From assembly GCA_963281255.1 (NCBI GenBank), contig OY725498.1, positions 2,108,001 through 2,172,000 on the forward strand: a stretch of DNA of 64,000 bases. Direction: 5' to 3'. Position numbers and translations under genes: made by a program. Positions 54,082-64,000 of the stretch are shown here, piece after piece. The stretch's first letter is position 1. The number at the start of each line of letters is the position of its first letter. A model generated the notes under the pieces. It worked only from the letters and a program-made list of their open reading frames with translations. It had not been told where the DNA came from and ran no database searches. Origin of the DNA: Aphrocallistes beatrix (taxonomy: Eukaryota > Porifera > Hexactinellida > Sceptrulophora > Aphrocallistidae).

Positions 54082-55641
54082 AAAAATAAGTATGTTCGAT
54101 TCTTAATTAGATATTAATCCGAAGCTGATTATTGGGCATATATATCCAAAATTCAGATAGATATATCCCTTTTAAATCCAAATGATATCAATTTTAATGT
54201 ATTCCGGCTTTTGATCCAAATGATGGTGTAATCCTTTGATGTGTCACAATTTCAGCTTACGCTATCAGTAAGTGAGTTATCCCATTATACACTTGTCATT
54301 TAATTTCATCCTTCTATCACTAATAATGGTCAAAAACTGAAATATTTAGGTTAAAATGTTGATTATGATGTCATGACTTAATCCATGGTGTCACATCCCT
54401 CAGAGCTCTATTCCAAGGTGACTCCATGTCTAAAAGCATACTATATGGTGTGTAGATGTGTAAAAGGTTTCATGCTTTCATCAAAAAATGCACATTATTT
54501 GTTTAACAGCTATAGTCATCCAAGTATAATTGCAAAACAACGTAAGACAATGACAAATCGTCAAAAAATATTCAACCATCATCCCTTTTTACTACAGAAC
54601 GAAAGAAATTGAAAATCCAAAAAGACAAAAGCTATTAAAAACAATATTTTGAAATGTGAAATGTGTGCCCCATCTGTGTCCACCAGTAGTGCCGAGCTAG
54701 CGCCACCCCTGCTATATTTTTTTTTATAAAAATGTCACCAGGAGCTACTCATCGCCATCATGTATAGTAGTCAAGATTAGAGATAAATGGCACAATGTTA
54801 CACTTAATGATTACTTATTTGTTAAGAGATTGAAACTAATTTGTTATGTGATTATATTTGTTTATAATTCCTAATATCTTAAATATATGTATGAGAATAT
54901 TCAGATACTTACTATGACTATAATTTTAGATATTGTCCTTTTCAAATCTTGAATCAACTGGTAAGAGCAATGTTAGCTATTTTCTTCGTTCAAAAAAGAA
55001 TGTTTCCCTTTATTTTTAATATATCAGAGATTTTAAAAGGATCTTAAATCAAGTGAATGAACAGGCAATGCATCCTTCTCCTAAAGGTGATCAATGCTTT
55101 CGATCTAGTATGGGCTGATTTCTGATCTTGCTAAAATCACCTACTGCTACTGGTAGCTCATTTGACACAACAATGCAACCTATTTTCCTCTAATTCGCTA
55201 ATGGATAAGTTAAACACAGAACATTTGAGTAATACTTTAGAATGCTGAATTGAATTAGAAATGTATTAAACTAAGGGCTGGTACATATTCAAAGTTAATA
55301 GAGTGTTTGTCATATTTTTTGTTTCAAAAGTTTCAGATATTTGAGAAGAAAACTATTTCTTTACACACTATAACCTTCTGAATAAGTGAATGAGTTAAAA
55401 TCTTTCAAAATTGGTAATTCGAACGTGTATGCAAGACAGGTGTATTCAGTAAATGTTAATCATTTTTGCTAGGAATACTCAAAGTAGTCTCTTTTACACT
55501 CTACAACTGAATTTATTCATTTAATCCAATTTCAAATGTCTTCCTTAACTCATCTTTAGGTACGTATGTCTTCGAGGGAATGGAAAATTGACCGACCAAG
55601 GCTTAACCGATCTTTAAATAAGCTCCTGGATAGGTTATCCT
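54082..55641. other. AT-rich DNA, nothing recognised
   Basis: No coding frame with family resemblance, no clear terminal repeats and no RNA gene are seen. A short hairpin-like poly-T (54717-54727) is the only low-complexity feature. Confidence 0.5.
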
Positions 55642-56132
55642 TTAGTTATCTCTAGAGCCAGAAGTTGCATGGAGCAATATCTGGTCACTAAGGAAGATGT
55701 TGGACCTCTTCCAGAAGATATTTACAGAATAATTCCTCCATTCTTCTATTGAAAACGTAACCAACCATGTCAACATATCAACGGGAAGGACGAAACATGG
55801 ATACAGCTTAAACCACCGCACGATAACGCCAGACCGCATAAAACCTTGATGAAGGCGAAAATTCATGAACTGGGTCACCTCAGCCAATTTATCCTGGTTT
55901 GTCGCTGATTTTGTAGCCCCAGGACGAGGGCATCTTCACTGAGGTTGTACCTTCCCCAAAAAAGATTTACCCACCTTCTGACCGTTGAATATGATAGCAC
56001 GTCATCTCTACATATCGTTACCAACTCTTCGTGAATAGATGTTGGAGGGATTTCGAGTATTGTGCGAAATTTGATATTTGTCCGTTGTTCCAATTTCGGA
56101 AAAATTTTGACGAGAAACCATGAAAAATACAT
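55642..56132 (-). pseudogene. Mariner transposase N-terminal relic
   Basis: The minus strand gives EQRTNIKFRTILEIPPTSIH then EELVTICRDDVLSYSTVRRW, the second helix-turn-helix typical of mariner (SETMAR-like) transposases. It continues VNLFWGRYNLSEDALVLG, equivalent to the 'GRxxxED..RxGRP' linker. A second frame at 55642-55887 (FIEEWRN-type sequence) is probably the decayed catalytic part, but no DDE residue can be assigned. The terminal repeats were not found. Confidence 0.6.
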
Positions 56133-56587
56133 AAATGCAAAAAAGTAGGTTTCGAAAAATCTATATAACTTGAGAAAAATTGAGTAATCAACTCCGTTTA
56201 AGTATTGTTGGAAAGTATAGATGTTGTTCTAGTATATAACTGCACTGGTAACTTGATGTTTTTTTATCACATTAATTGAAATATACACTGTGATTGGTAT
56301 TTTTTGAATGCCCCTGTAGAATTCACTTATGAATTCAAATATAATGGAGTCTCTCTTACAGGTTGAAAACATCTCGAAAATTCTTTTCTATGGGCATTTT
56401 GTTTTTTATCAAAAATTTTGAAAAGTCATTTTTTTTCATTTTTAGATCCCTAAAGGGGTTCTAAGCATTAATCTCGATTTTAAAATTTCAATGCTAATAT
56501 TACTTAGATCCACTTGTACTACGTACTGGTATCACTCTAAAAAAGACAGTTTTGAAACGATCTATATCTTCTTTTAACCATGCCAGA
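56133..56587. other. AT-rich DNA, nothing recognised
   Basis: No frames or clear repeats. The right-hand 8 bp (56580-56587) are the target duplication of the next element. Confidence 0.45.
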
Positions 56588-57341
56588 TAGAGATGCACCG
56601 GATATCCGGTTTATATCCGGTATCCGGCCATTTTCGTTGATTTGCCGGATATCCGGTCCGGCCGAATAATAATAAGTATCCGGCCGGATATTAATATATT
56701 GACAAAATTCATGAATTGATGAAATACTACAGTAACAAACTCAAATTATACACTCCGCTATAACAAACTTATCGAGAGACTAATAATGAAAATCTAATAA
56801 TCCTAAATTTTTCTGGATAAAGAGTAGACATTCTCCCTTTTCTCGTAACAATTTGTTACGCTTTTCTTCAAATACAATTCCAGCACTACTAAATAATATT
56901 TCACTATAAACTGAACTAGGTGGAGCCCTAAATATTTAATCGCAACCCCAACTAAGTTTGGATATGACAAAGCATTATCCCATAAAGTTGCTTGTGAAAG
57001 TACTGCAAATGATTCCATAGCGGAGTTGTACTATAGTTTTTTGGAGTTTTACTTCACAATAATCGTCGAGCACTCTTTACATATAGCTCTTGAATTGTCA
57101 GAGCTGTTGACAACAAAGAACGACCAAATCTCACTCATTGTGAAGTTAATGTGAACCTATTATCAATTGCAATGTGTAGAAGCTAATAATTGTGAACTTT
57201 ATAATACCTATGTATTATTCATAGTTAAAACATTGTGGTCCTCAGTGGGTAACCAATAATATCCGGCCGGATAACCGGATAATTGGAGGCCGGATATCTT
57301 ATCCGGCCGGATAGGTAATTTTCCTATCCGGTGCATCTCTA
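56588..57341 (-). mobile_element. Internally deleted hAT with CCGGATATCCGG subterminal repeats
   Basis: The ends TAGAGATGCACCGGATA and TATCCGGTGCATCTCTA are perfectly inverted, and the 8-bp duplication ATGCCAGA is perfect (56580-56587, 57342-57349). The minus strand (56790-57000) keeps a C-terminal dimerisation block, SSVYSEILFSSAGIVFEEKR then NKLLREKGECLLFIQKNL. All else of the transposase is lost. Confidence 0.92.
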
Positions 57342-57683
57342 ATGCCAGAGAATCATTTTAAAGAAGAATTCGTGCTCAGCACTAAATTTCCAGCCTTTTG
57401 ACACATATATTGGACAAATTTGGATAATCTTTTGCGGCGGGTTCCTTGCAACGACCAGGAATTTGAATAAATTCCTGACCGTTGCTAGGCATGGACAACC
57501 AAAACAATCCCAAATTAAGGTCAATATATTATTCAAATCGCTGGAAATTCAATGATGGACACGAATTCAGAATTAAAATGATAATCAGGCATGGTTGAAA
57601 TAAGTTATAGATTATTTACGAGTACCTCCAACCATAGCATCTTAAGTACTACTACACCACAATTGGTCACTACAATATATATA
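57342..57683. other. Spacer between two elements
   Basis: A short inverted pair, AACGACCAGGAATTTGAATAAATTCCTGACCGTT (57455-57485; stem GGAATTT/AAATTCC), is the only structure seen. Confidence 0.45.
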
Positions 57684-58155
57684 CACTACCTGGCCAAAAG
57701 TATTGGTACACCATATTGTTTTGCAATATAAATAATACTAAAATGGGCCACTCCATTAAGGCTAATTCATTAATACCACGACAGCTACTGAAAATCCTGC
57801 ATTAAATTCGAAGTCTATACACACTCGAATTACTCAGTTTAGATATTTTCTAGAGGTCAATTATGCTTAATTGATATCGCTTGCGCCACCTTGATCCACT
57901 TGTTCTAAATATATATAATCGCCACAAAGAGTTGCTAGTAGCACAAGGTGACACAGCTGCTAGTAATTACGTTTTGGAAAGATTCATTCTGTAGGAAGCT
58001 TATAAATTCATTCATTCGAGTGTGTTAATTTCGAAATTGATGTTGAGCTTCTTTAACAAGTCGTTTTAATTGATTCGTTTCCATTATTTGCTCCATTTTA
58101 TTATTACTTATGATACAAAGCAATATGGTGTTCCAATACTTTTGGCCAGGCAGTG
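57684..58155. mobile_element. Tc1-type MITE just upstream of the MULE gene
   Basis: The ends CACTACCTGGCCAAAAGTAT and, inverted, CACTGCCTGGCCAAAAGTAT match and are flanked by TA (57682-57683, 58156-58157). It is 472 bp, with no usable transposase. The right end lies 88 bp before the MULE start codon, so the element may supply part of its 5' region. Confidence 0.9.
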
Positions 58156-58243
58156 TATTTGCAATTTAATTGTTTGGCTGATTTTAACTTCATATTTACG
58201 ACATTCTACATTAATTTTCTTGAAATCATTTTCCCTTGATAAG

Positions 58244-60549
58244 ATGAATGGAAGCAATCATGGCAATGATGTGCGTTCTAAAGCATTTAGAATGGTAAAA
58301 GTAGGCCTGATACGAAAAGAAACTGCTGATGGCTTCAGCAAGGGTTATTCAGTTTTTGAAGAAAGGAGAGTGGCCAAGGTCTCTGGGGAATTTTTGGTAT
58401 AAAGTATCGAAAATATAATATTTATCCTTAAAAGGTTGTGGTCCAACCTACCCTTGAAAACCTGTTTTTATAGGTTGCTAAAAGGAGATATACTATACAA
58501 TTAGATAAAGTACGCAATTCAAAGAAAAAATATAAGAAGAAGTATCCTAATCGGTTCAAAGTTGGAGGTTCATGTCCATCTTCATCCTCAATGAAGAGTC
58601 CAAAACCTAAACGAAAGCGGGTTGAAATACCGAGCTCATCGTTATTTCAAGGTGTAAAATTGCCAAATGCAGATCTTCCTCTAAATATCAAGGTTTCTGA
58701 TGGTGAAGTGATGCATGAAACTGAAGTATTAGTACCAAGTGGAAATCAAATTTTCAACTTGCAGATACTATCAAATGTTTTCTCCATTTTTTCATGCCCT
58801 GTTTCAAACTGTCTTGGTCATGCAAAACTTTACCAACATTCTCTAAAAGATGGCCTACAACGCTTTTTTCTTGTCAAGTGTGCTCGATGTCACTTTCGAA
58901 TCGCCAACTTCCCAGCAACTTTACCAATTGGTTTTTCACCAAAAGAAGTAGCAACAGGGGAAGCAAAACTAGTGAAAGGAAAAAGTGAAGTGAATTTACA
59001 ATCGATGTTAGCCGTACATACAACCTCTCTCAGTTGGGCAGATTTCCGTCTTGTCTGTTCACTGCTAGATCTTCCAGTCCCACAATCGAACATGTCTAGA
59101 AAATGTCTCGAGACAATTGCGAATTGCAGTAAACGGGCAGTAACGAACTCAATGAAAATTTCCGGCCAAGAGATTCATTCTTTAGAAAATATCCAACAGT
59201 CAACAGTCCCAGGAGTAGTTAATTGCACCGTCAGCTTTGATGCGTCCTGGCACAGGCGCGGACATTATTCTAACCAAGGTTTTGCAGCTGTAATTGATTC
59301 AGAGAAAGGAAAGGTACTAGACTATGCTCTCTACGACAGTATTTGTTTTTTGTGCGCTAAATGGAACAAAGAAAGAAAAGAACTGCATCCTGACGAATAT
59401 GCACTATTCTGGGAATCTCACAAAGAAAAGTGCCTTGCGAATTTTTCCGCATCTTCACAGGCAATGGAAAGCAGTGCTGCGGTGGAAATTTGGAACAGGT
59501 CGATAGAGATGCATAAGGTACATTATTCCGTATATATAGGGGATGGTGATTCGTCTTCTTTCAAAAACCTCATTCGATCAGATCCTTACAAAGGAGCAGT
59601 TATGATTAGAAAAGAAGAATGTCTGGGTCATGTACAAAAAAGGCTGAAATCGCGTTTGAAGCGGAAATTTAGGGGGAGAAAGGGATTATCGAATGCAAAA
59701 GCAGATCGCATCGCCCATCTTTATGCACTCGCCATTGTGCAAAATCGAGGGAAATCAGCTGAAGAAATTCGGATGGCTTTACAAACACTTCTTTCACATA
59801 TCGAAGAATCACATGCATCGTGTCCCCAGGGTACATCTTCATGGTGTTATTTACAGGTCCAGATTGCACAGCATGAGAAAGATCCATTGATTCCAGTCCC
59901 TGTTCCTCGAGAACCATACCTAACCGAATTAGAGATGGAGCGGGTTAGAGAAACGTTCGAGATTTTTTCTATTCTATCCCTTTGTGAGTGCCTAACCTTA
60001 GGCAAGACCCAAAATCCGAATGAAAGCCTTCACAATATGCTATGGCATAATGCTCCAAAATCAAAACGGCTTGGGCAGAGATCCATGCAAGCTTGTGCAG
60101 CATTAGCGGTCCTCAGCTTCAACCATGGCACCCTATCACTTTCGACTGTCCTTGCTGAGATGGGCATATCTGTCAGTCATAATACCCTGAAACATTTCTC
60201 TGAACGCGATCATTTTAGAAATTTGGCTCGAGTTCGGAGAATCAAAGAAACACATAAACGCAGAAGGCGTCAGATTGTTACCCAAACGAGCTTAGCTGAG
60301 TCATCTAGGAAGCGACGTGAGAAAGGTATGAAATATTCTCGTGGAAAATATGGCGCAGAAGTACCGAGCGATGGTGAAGAGTCAGATGTTTGCAATGAAT
60401 GCTTCCTTCGAGATTGTCCAAATAATCTAAGCGGAACACATGACAAATGGATCGATTGTGATGGGTGCGCTGAGTGGTATCATTGCAAATGTGTGGGCAT
60501 TACAGCGAGCAAAAATAAAGAATTCTTTTGTAAGAGTTGCATTCCATAA
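58244..60549 (+). CDS. MULE-like transposase with C-terminal PHD finger, two exons, intact
   Basis: I read this as ATG 58244 to donor 58396/58397 (TTG|GTATAA), a 77-bp intron, then acceptor TTTTTATAG to 58474 and an open frame to TAA 60547-60549: 51 plus 691 codons, 742 in all, phase 0 at the junction. Residues 50-110 are basic (possible nuclear signal KSPKPKRKR). A Cys/His region follows (CPVSNC ... CARCHFR). The transposase core has VSFDASWHRRGHYSNQGF (Asp at about 307), IGDGDSSSFKNL (Asp 408/410) and NPNESLHNMLW (Glu at about 568), the DDE order of the Mutator-like domain seen in animal proteins. The end is a PHD finger: CNEC, CDGCAEWYHCKCVGI, FFCKSC. No terminal repeats were identified. 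It is either an autonomous element or a domesticated gene; the lack of any stop or shift argues for recent activity or selection. Confidence 0.82.
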
Positions 60550-62589
60550 TAGTATTATATTTAGTCCGTAGTTATCTATATCAATGTATGTAATCAGTAC
60601 GCAATATTAATGATCAGAACTAATGTTAAATTCGTTAGCAGTAACCATATTTAATAAATAATGAAAAGTATAATGCATGTAAAATCGTTAAATAGCAATT
60701 AGACTTGAAAAAGAACTAATTAATTTCAAACCCGTTTATCTCAAAATAATATTTTTATCCAACTTGTCAGGAGCAAAACAAAAATCCTGAGGAATTGAAA
60801 GTATAATAAGGGATAAATTCAATCAAACCTGTTGAAATAGTCCGCAAATAACACATCTATCGGCTCCGATTATCAAATTAAGCGCAATTTTTTTTTATAA
60901 CCAAGAAAAATAGTCAAATCAAAGGGAAAAATTACCATTTTGACCGACTTAGGTATTATTCTGTGATTATCTAGAGCAGAACAGTTTATATCACTAAAAA
61001 CGTCCGATGACCACATAAAGTAAATAGAGTCTAATAATAAAAATGTACCAAAGGTTATTAACAAGATTAGATAAAATCAGGAAAAGTTTTTTCGACTATA
61101 TTATTTTGAATAGGAAGAGAAAATCAATATTCAAAAAAATAATATCCTAGATCTCTATTATATATTGAGCTTAAAGCATAAATAGGCTTAGAATTACTAT
61201 ACAGAGCAGTTCCCTAACAATGGATAAGATATCACTACTATAACTAAGTGCTGTAATACTAACCTAAGACCAAGCGTACGTGGGATACCGTTAAAATAAT
61301 GAATTTAAATGCGAATATATGCATGTAAATGCTTTATTTACCATAAATGACCTATTTTACACTGTTTAATATTTAAATGTAAAATCCCTATATCTCAGGA
61401 CTTTAGAATTTCAAAATCGACCCTCTATAAAAAGAAAATGTCAAAATAGGCCTGAGATAGAAGGCTCACATTTCCACAGCTGTTCTAACTCATTTGCAAT
61501 ATAGAAAAGACCAGAACATTCATGAATTTGTATATATTAGAAATTTTATAGCTGATTTAGAGCAAAGAATTTCCATTTTTCGGCGATTTTGTTCCCTTTT
61601 TTTTTATCCCTATTAATTTGACATTTTTTAATTTTTCAATTTTTTCTAGTCTTTTATGGGACATGATATGTCAGACCACCTATCTTTCAATTTTTGAAAC
61701 ATTTGATGAAACCCTTTTTTTCCAAAAAAATACACGGAGTGCTGGGGGCTTAACTATTAAGATCTGCTAGCGAAAACGAAAAAATAAGACTTTGAGACGC
61801 TATCTCTCAAAAACTAGAAATTATAATAAGAAATGTTTTGCAATCGTTAATATTTTTCAAATCTACTACGTGCCCACACACACTTCACATCTTAGATGTC
61901 TCTCTTTTTAACATAGGCTGCTAGCCAAACCGAAGCATTTTTCGCGGGCGGTATCCATAACATTTAAAATTTAAATCACTCTATCTCGGGACTTTAGAAT
62001 TATAAGTTGTTGATTTAGGATGTTTAGATGTTATTTAATACTAGGACACAGTAAAAACTAATGGAAATCAAGCCTTTCCGAAGAAAATTGCTTTGTAGTC
62101 TGTTTTTAGCACTCAAAAAAATCAATTTTACAACGGAGGAATCTCTAGTTACAAAAGTCGTAGAGTAAAAGACTCGACGGTTTTGGAAATATCTCGCCAC
62201 GTAGAACAAAATGATAGAGACAGATTTTTGATATTCTACTTTAGAAAAACGTTAAAATATTTTTCCTGACGACAATCTGTTTCTAAATATTGATGCAACG
62301 AAATTGGAAAGAAAAAATTAATTGGGTTAAAATTGAAAATTATATTCCTATTATTTTCTTTATTCAACGATTTCGTGCAAGAATAATTGAGTAAAAGAGG
62401 CATAAGCCATTGAAGTTTCCTTGAATGTCCTCTATAAATTAGGTGATTTAGGGAAAAAAAAAAAATTTCTTGCTTCTTGAGCTCCCGAAAAGTGTATTTT
62501 TGCAGATAACTCATCGAGAACAGTTTCCACAAAAAATTCAGGAGAAAATAATGGAAACTTTTTGAGTTAGTTCTGGAAGGAAACACCAA
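60550..62589. other. AT-rich DNA with a tandem-like repeated motif, no gene
   Basis: TATATCTCAGGACTTTAGAATT (61388; shown in part as CTCAGGACTTTAGAATTTC) recurs as CTCGGGACTTTAGAATTAT at 61985, and TTTTTCGCGGGCGGTATCC at 61937 recurs at 48061, so dispersed repeats fill part of this. Minus-strand frames at 62024-62589 are AT-driven and match nothing. Confidence 0.5.
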
Positions 62590-62725
62590 CCTTAATTAAT
62601 CAATGTGACCCCAGGCCTCAAAGGGCGCCTCTTGCGGACATAAAGTGTCTGCCAGCAGCGCATCGCAAGCAAGCGTAGCTCACTTGTATGTATGAATATT
62701 AATCGAGTTTTAATAAAAAGGATAA
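62590..62725 (-). repeat. Repeat X, fragment g
   Basis: TTAATTAATCAATGTGACCC leads into a mutated GC-rich block (TTGCGGACATAAAGTGTCTGCCAG, stem partly broken; shown: CGGACATAAAGTGTCTG), then CGCATCGCAAGCAAGCG and the terminus CGAGTTTTAATAAAAAGG. Confidence 0.75.
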
Positions 62726-62757
62726 TTAATCATTTTTATCATGCTGTTTACATTAAC

Positions 62758-63086
62758 GAGGGCTGGGGTTGATTAACCCATTTTAGTGCTCGTTCATTTT
62801 CGTTTCCTCCTGGGTGGTTATCCGGTTAACCGATATCAGTATTAATTGTGTGAAATATGGATTTTTGTAATAAGCTTTTACCTGATATTGAAAATATTGA
62901 TACTTTTCAGTGGTCTCAAAATATACTATGTTGTTTGGAATAGGAATTCTATTACATTTATACATTTTTAGAAGTAATATTTTTGAATATCCATCAAGAA
63001 CAATGAAATCATTATTAATAATTAGAAAATAAAGCAGATCGGTTAACCGATCTAAAATTTCCTTAACCATTACCGAATCCAGCCTT
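62758..63086. mobile_element. hAT MITE with GGTTAACC-rich ends, copy 2, in the CTR9 promoter region
   Basis: The perfect 8-bp duplication ACATTAAC lies at 62750-62757 and 63087-63094. The ends GAGGGCTGGGGTTG and CGAATCCAGCCTT are inverted apart from point changes. It is the reverse orientation of 9613-9976. The right edge is 130 bp before the CTR9 start codon. Confidence 0.9.
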
Positions 63087-63223
63087 ACATTAACATAGGC
63101 GGAATTAACTTTAAACCAGAACAACACGCATGCACTTCCGAGTATATGTTTTGATCACCTCTTGTAAATCTAACTGCTAAATAATTCTTCATCAAAATTG
63201 TGACTTTAAACCTTAGCCTATTT

Positions 63224-64000
63224 ATGACATCTGTAATTGAGATCCCACTCCATAATTCAGATGAAGTAATTGAATTAGACCTTGAACAGTTGCCTGATGT
63301 TGAGGAGGCTCTTACAATTTTAAGAGAAGAACAAGTTCCTCTACAAACTTGGGTGTTTTTGGCTCGTCAGTACTATAAACAAAATAAATTGAAAGATTTT
63401 GAAAAGATTTTGGATCAAGCTCGAACTAATGCAAACACACACTACAAAGATAGTGAGAAAGACCAAATGGAATGTTTAGATAGCCTCGCCGCACATTATG
63501 TGACTTTAGCTCGAAATGAGAAGGAGCGGGGGATGAAAAGAGACTATTTTACTCAGGCCACTTTACTCTACACAAATGCGGATAAAATTATTATGTATGA
63601 CCTCAATCACCTTTTAGGTAGGGCCTATTTTTGTTTACTTGAAGGTGATAAACTTGAACAAGCAGATGCTCAATTTCTGTTTGTTTTAAAACAGAATAGT
63701 GAAAATATCCCAGCTTTGTTAGGCAAGGCTGCTATATGTTACAACAAGACAGAATATAAAGAAGCACTTCTATTTTACAAACGGGCTCTCCGCACCAATC
63801 CTAATTGCCCTGGGTCTGTTAGAATGGGGATGGGTCATTGTTACATGAAGTTAGAAAACCTCGAAAAAGCACATTTAGCTTATTCACGTGCACTGGACTT
63901 AGATCCCTATTCTGTCGGATCAATGATTGGATTGGCTGTGTTAGAACTCAATCGGAATACAATTGAATCAATCAAGAGAGGTGTTAATCATTTATCCAAA
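63224..64000 (+). CDS. CTR9: CTR9 (Paf1 complex TPR subunit), 5' part, runs off the window
   Basis: 259 codons are open from ATG 63224 to the window end with no intron. The start [20 protein letters not shown] matches the N-terminus of CTR9 (human SIEIPLRDTDEVIELDF). Collinear blocks follow: [96 protein letters not shown] and [13 protein letters not shown]. From about residue 130 on the sequence is made of TPR helices. CTR9 is the scaffold of the nuclear Paf1 complex, which travels with RNA polymerase II and supports histone modification. The human protein is about 1170 residues, so some 900 lie outside. CCTTAG at 63211-63216 could be the acceptor of an intron in the leader. Confidence 0.96.
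   Translation, partial: MTSVIEIPLHNSDEVIELDLEQLPDVEEALTILREEQVPLQTWVFLARQYYKQNKLKDFEKILDQARTNANTHYKDSEKDQMECLDSLAAHYVTLARNEKERGMKRDYFTQATLLYTNADKIIMYDLNHLLGRAYFCLLEGDKLEQADAQFLFVLKQNSENIPALLGKAAICYNKTEYKEALLFYKRALRTNPNCPGSVRMGMGHCYMKLENLEKAHLAYSRALDLDPYSVGSMIGLAVLELNRNTIESIKRGVNHLSK

Noticed and set aside
62024-63127. Minus-strand frames of 61-117 codons
   Set aside because: Lys/Asn/Phe-rich chance frames; the last one overlaps the hAT MITE at 62758-63086.

Overview
This is AT-rich DNA from an animal nuclear genome, most likely an invertebrate. The evidence is spliced genes with conserved metazoan orthologues (CWC27, POLR3A, CTR9), GT-AG introns, and a dense load of hAT, Tc1/mariner, pogo-like, PIF/Harbinger, P-like/THAP, MULE and CR1/L2-type LINE elements. 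An arthropod, perhaps a copepod, is my guess from general character; nothing in the sequence proves it.

Three host genes are recognisable, all on the + strand. (1) The 3' half of CWC27, a spliceosome-associated cyclophilin, is split into an exon at 67-528 and the last exon at 21623-22108 by a 21.1-kb intron packed with nested transposons. (2) POLR3A, the largest subunit of RNA polymerase III, is complete and has no intron in its coding region (38984-43201). (3) The first 259 codons of CTR9, a Paf1-complex TPR subunit, run off the right edge (63224-64000). A fourth intact gene at 58244-60549 encodes a MULE-like transposase with a C-terminal PHD finger. It is either a live element or a domesticated one.

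Layout. 0.5-21.6 kb is the CWC27 intron: foldback elements, a hAT inside a foldback, a long-TIR element with a P-transposase tail, two Tc1-type relics with MITEs nested in them, a hAT relic split by a palindromic MITE, a mariner inside a pogo-like TIR, and a Harbinger with its Myb-like partner gene. 22.1-30.8 kb holds copies of a 0.6-kb repeat with a GC-rich hairpin block ('repeat X'), a pogo-like MITE, a decayed LINE and several hAT MITEs. 30.8-36.6 kb is one old element on the minus strand. Its protein has an N-terminal Cys pattern that recalls RAG1/N-RAG-TP, and it has been split by a THAP/P-like element and two copies of repeat X. 43.4-47.6 kb contains a pogo-like element with a nested Tc1 MITE and another THAP/P-like relic. 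48.1-54.1 kb contains a ZBED-type hAT whose 3' end lies in a large palindrome with two 1073-bp arms. A Harbinger derivative that keeps only the Myb-like gene interrupts the left arm.

The strongest new pattern is a P-like/THAP transposon family. At least five members share termini beginning CATAG or CATGG, a subterminal ACYAGGGAT motif about 45-48 bp from the end and, where both ends can be seen, 7-8 bp target duplications. Family members range from transposase-bearing copies to pure foldback elements. All element boundaries were read by eye; no alignment or database search was possible.
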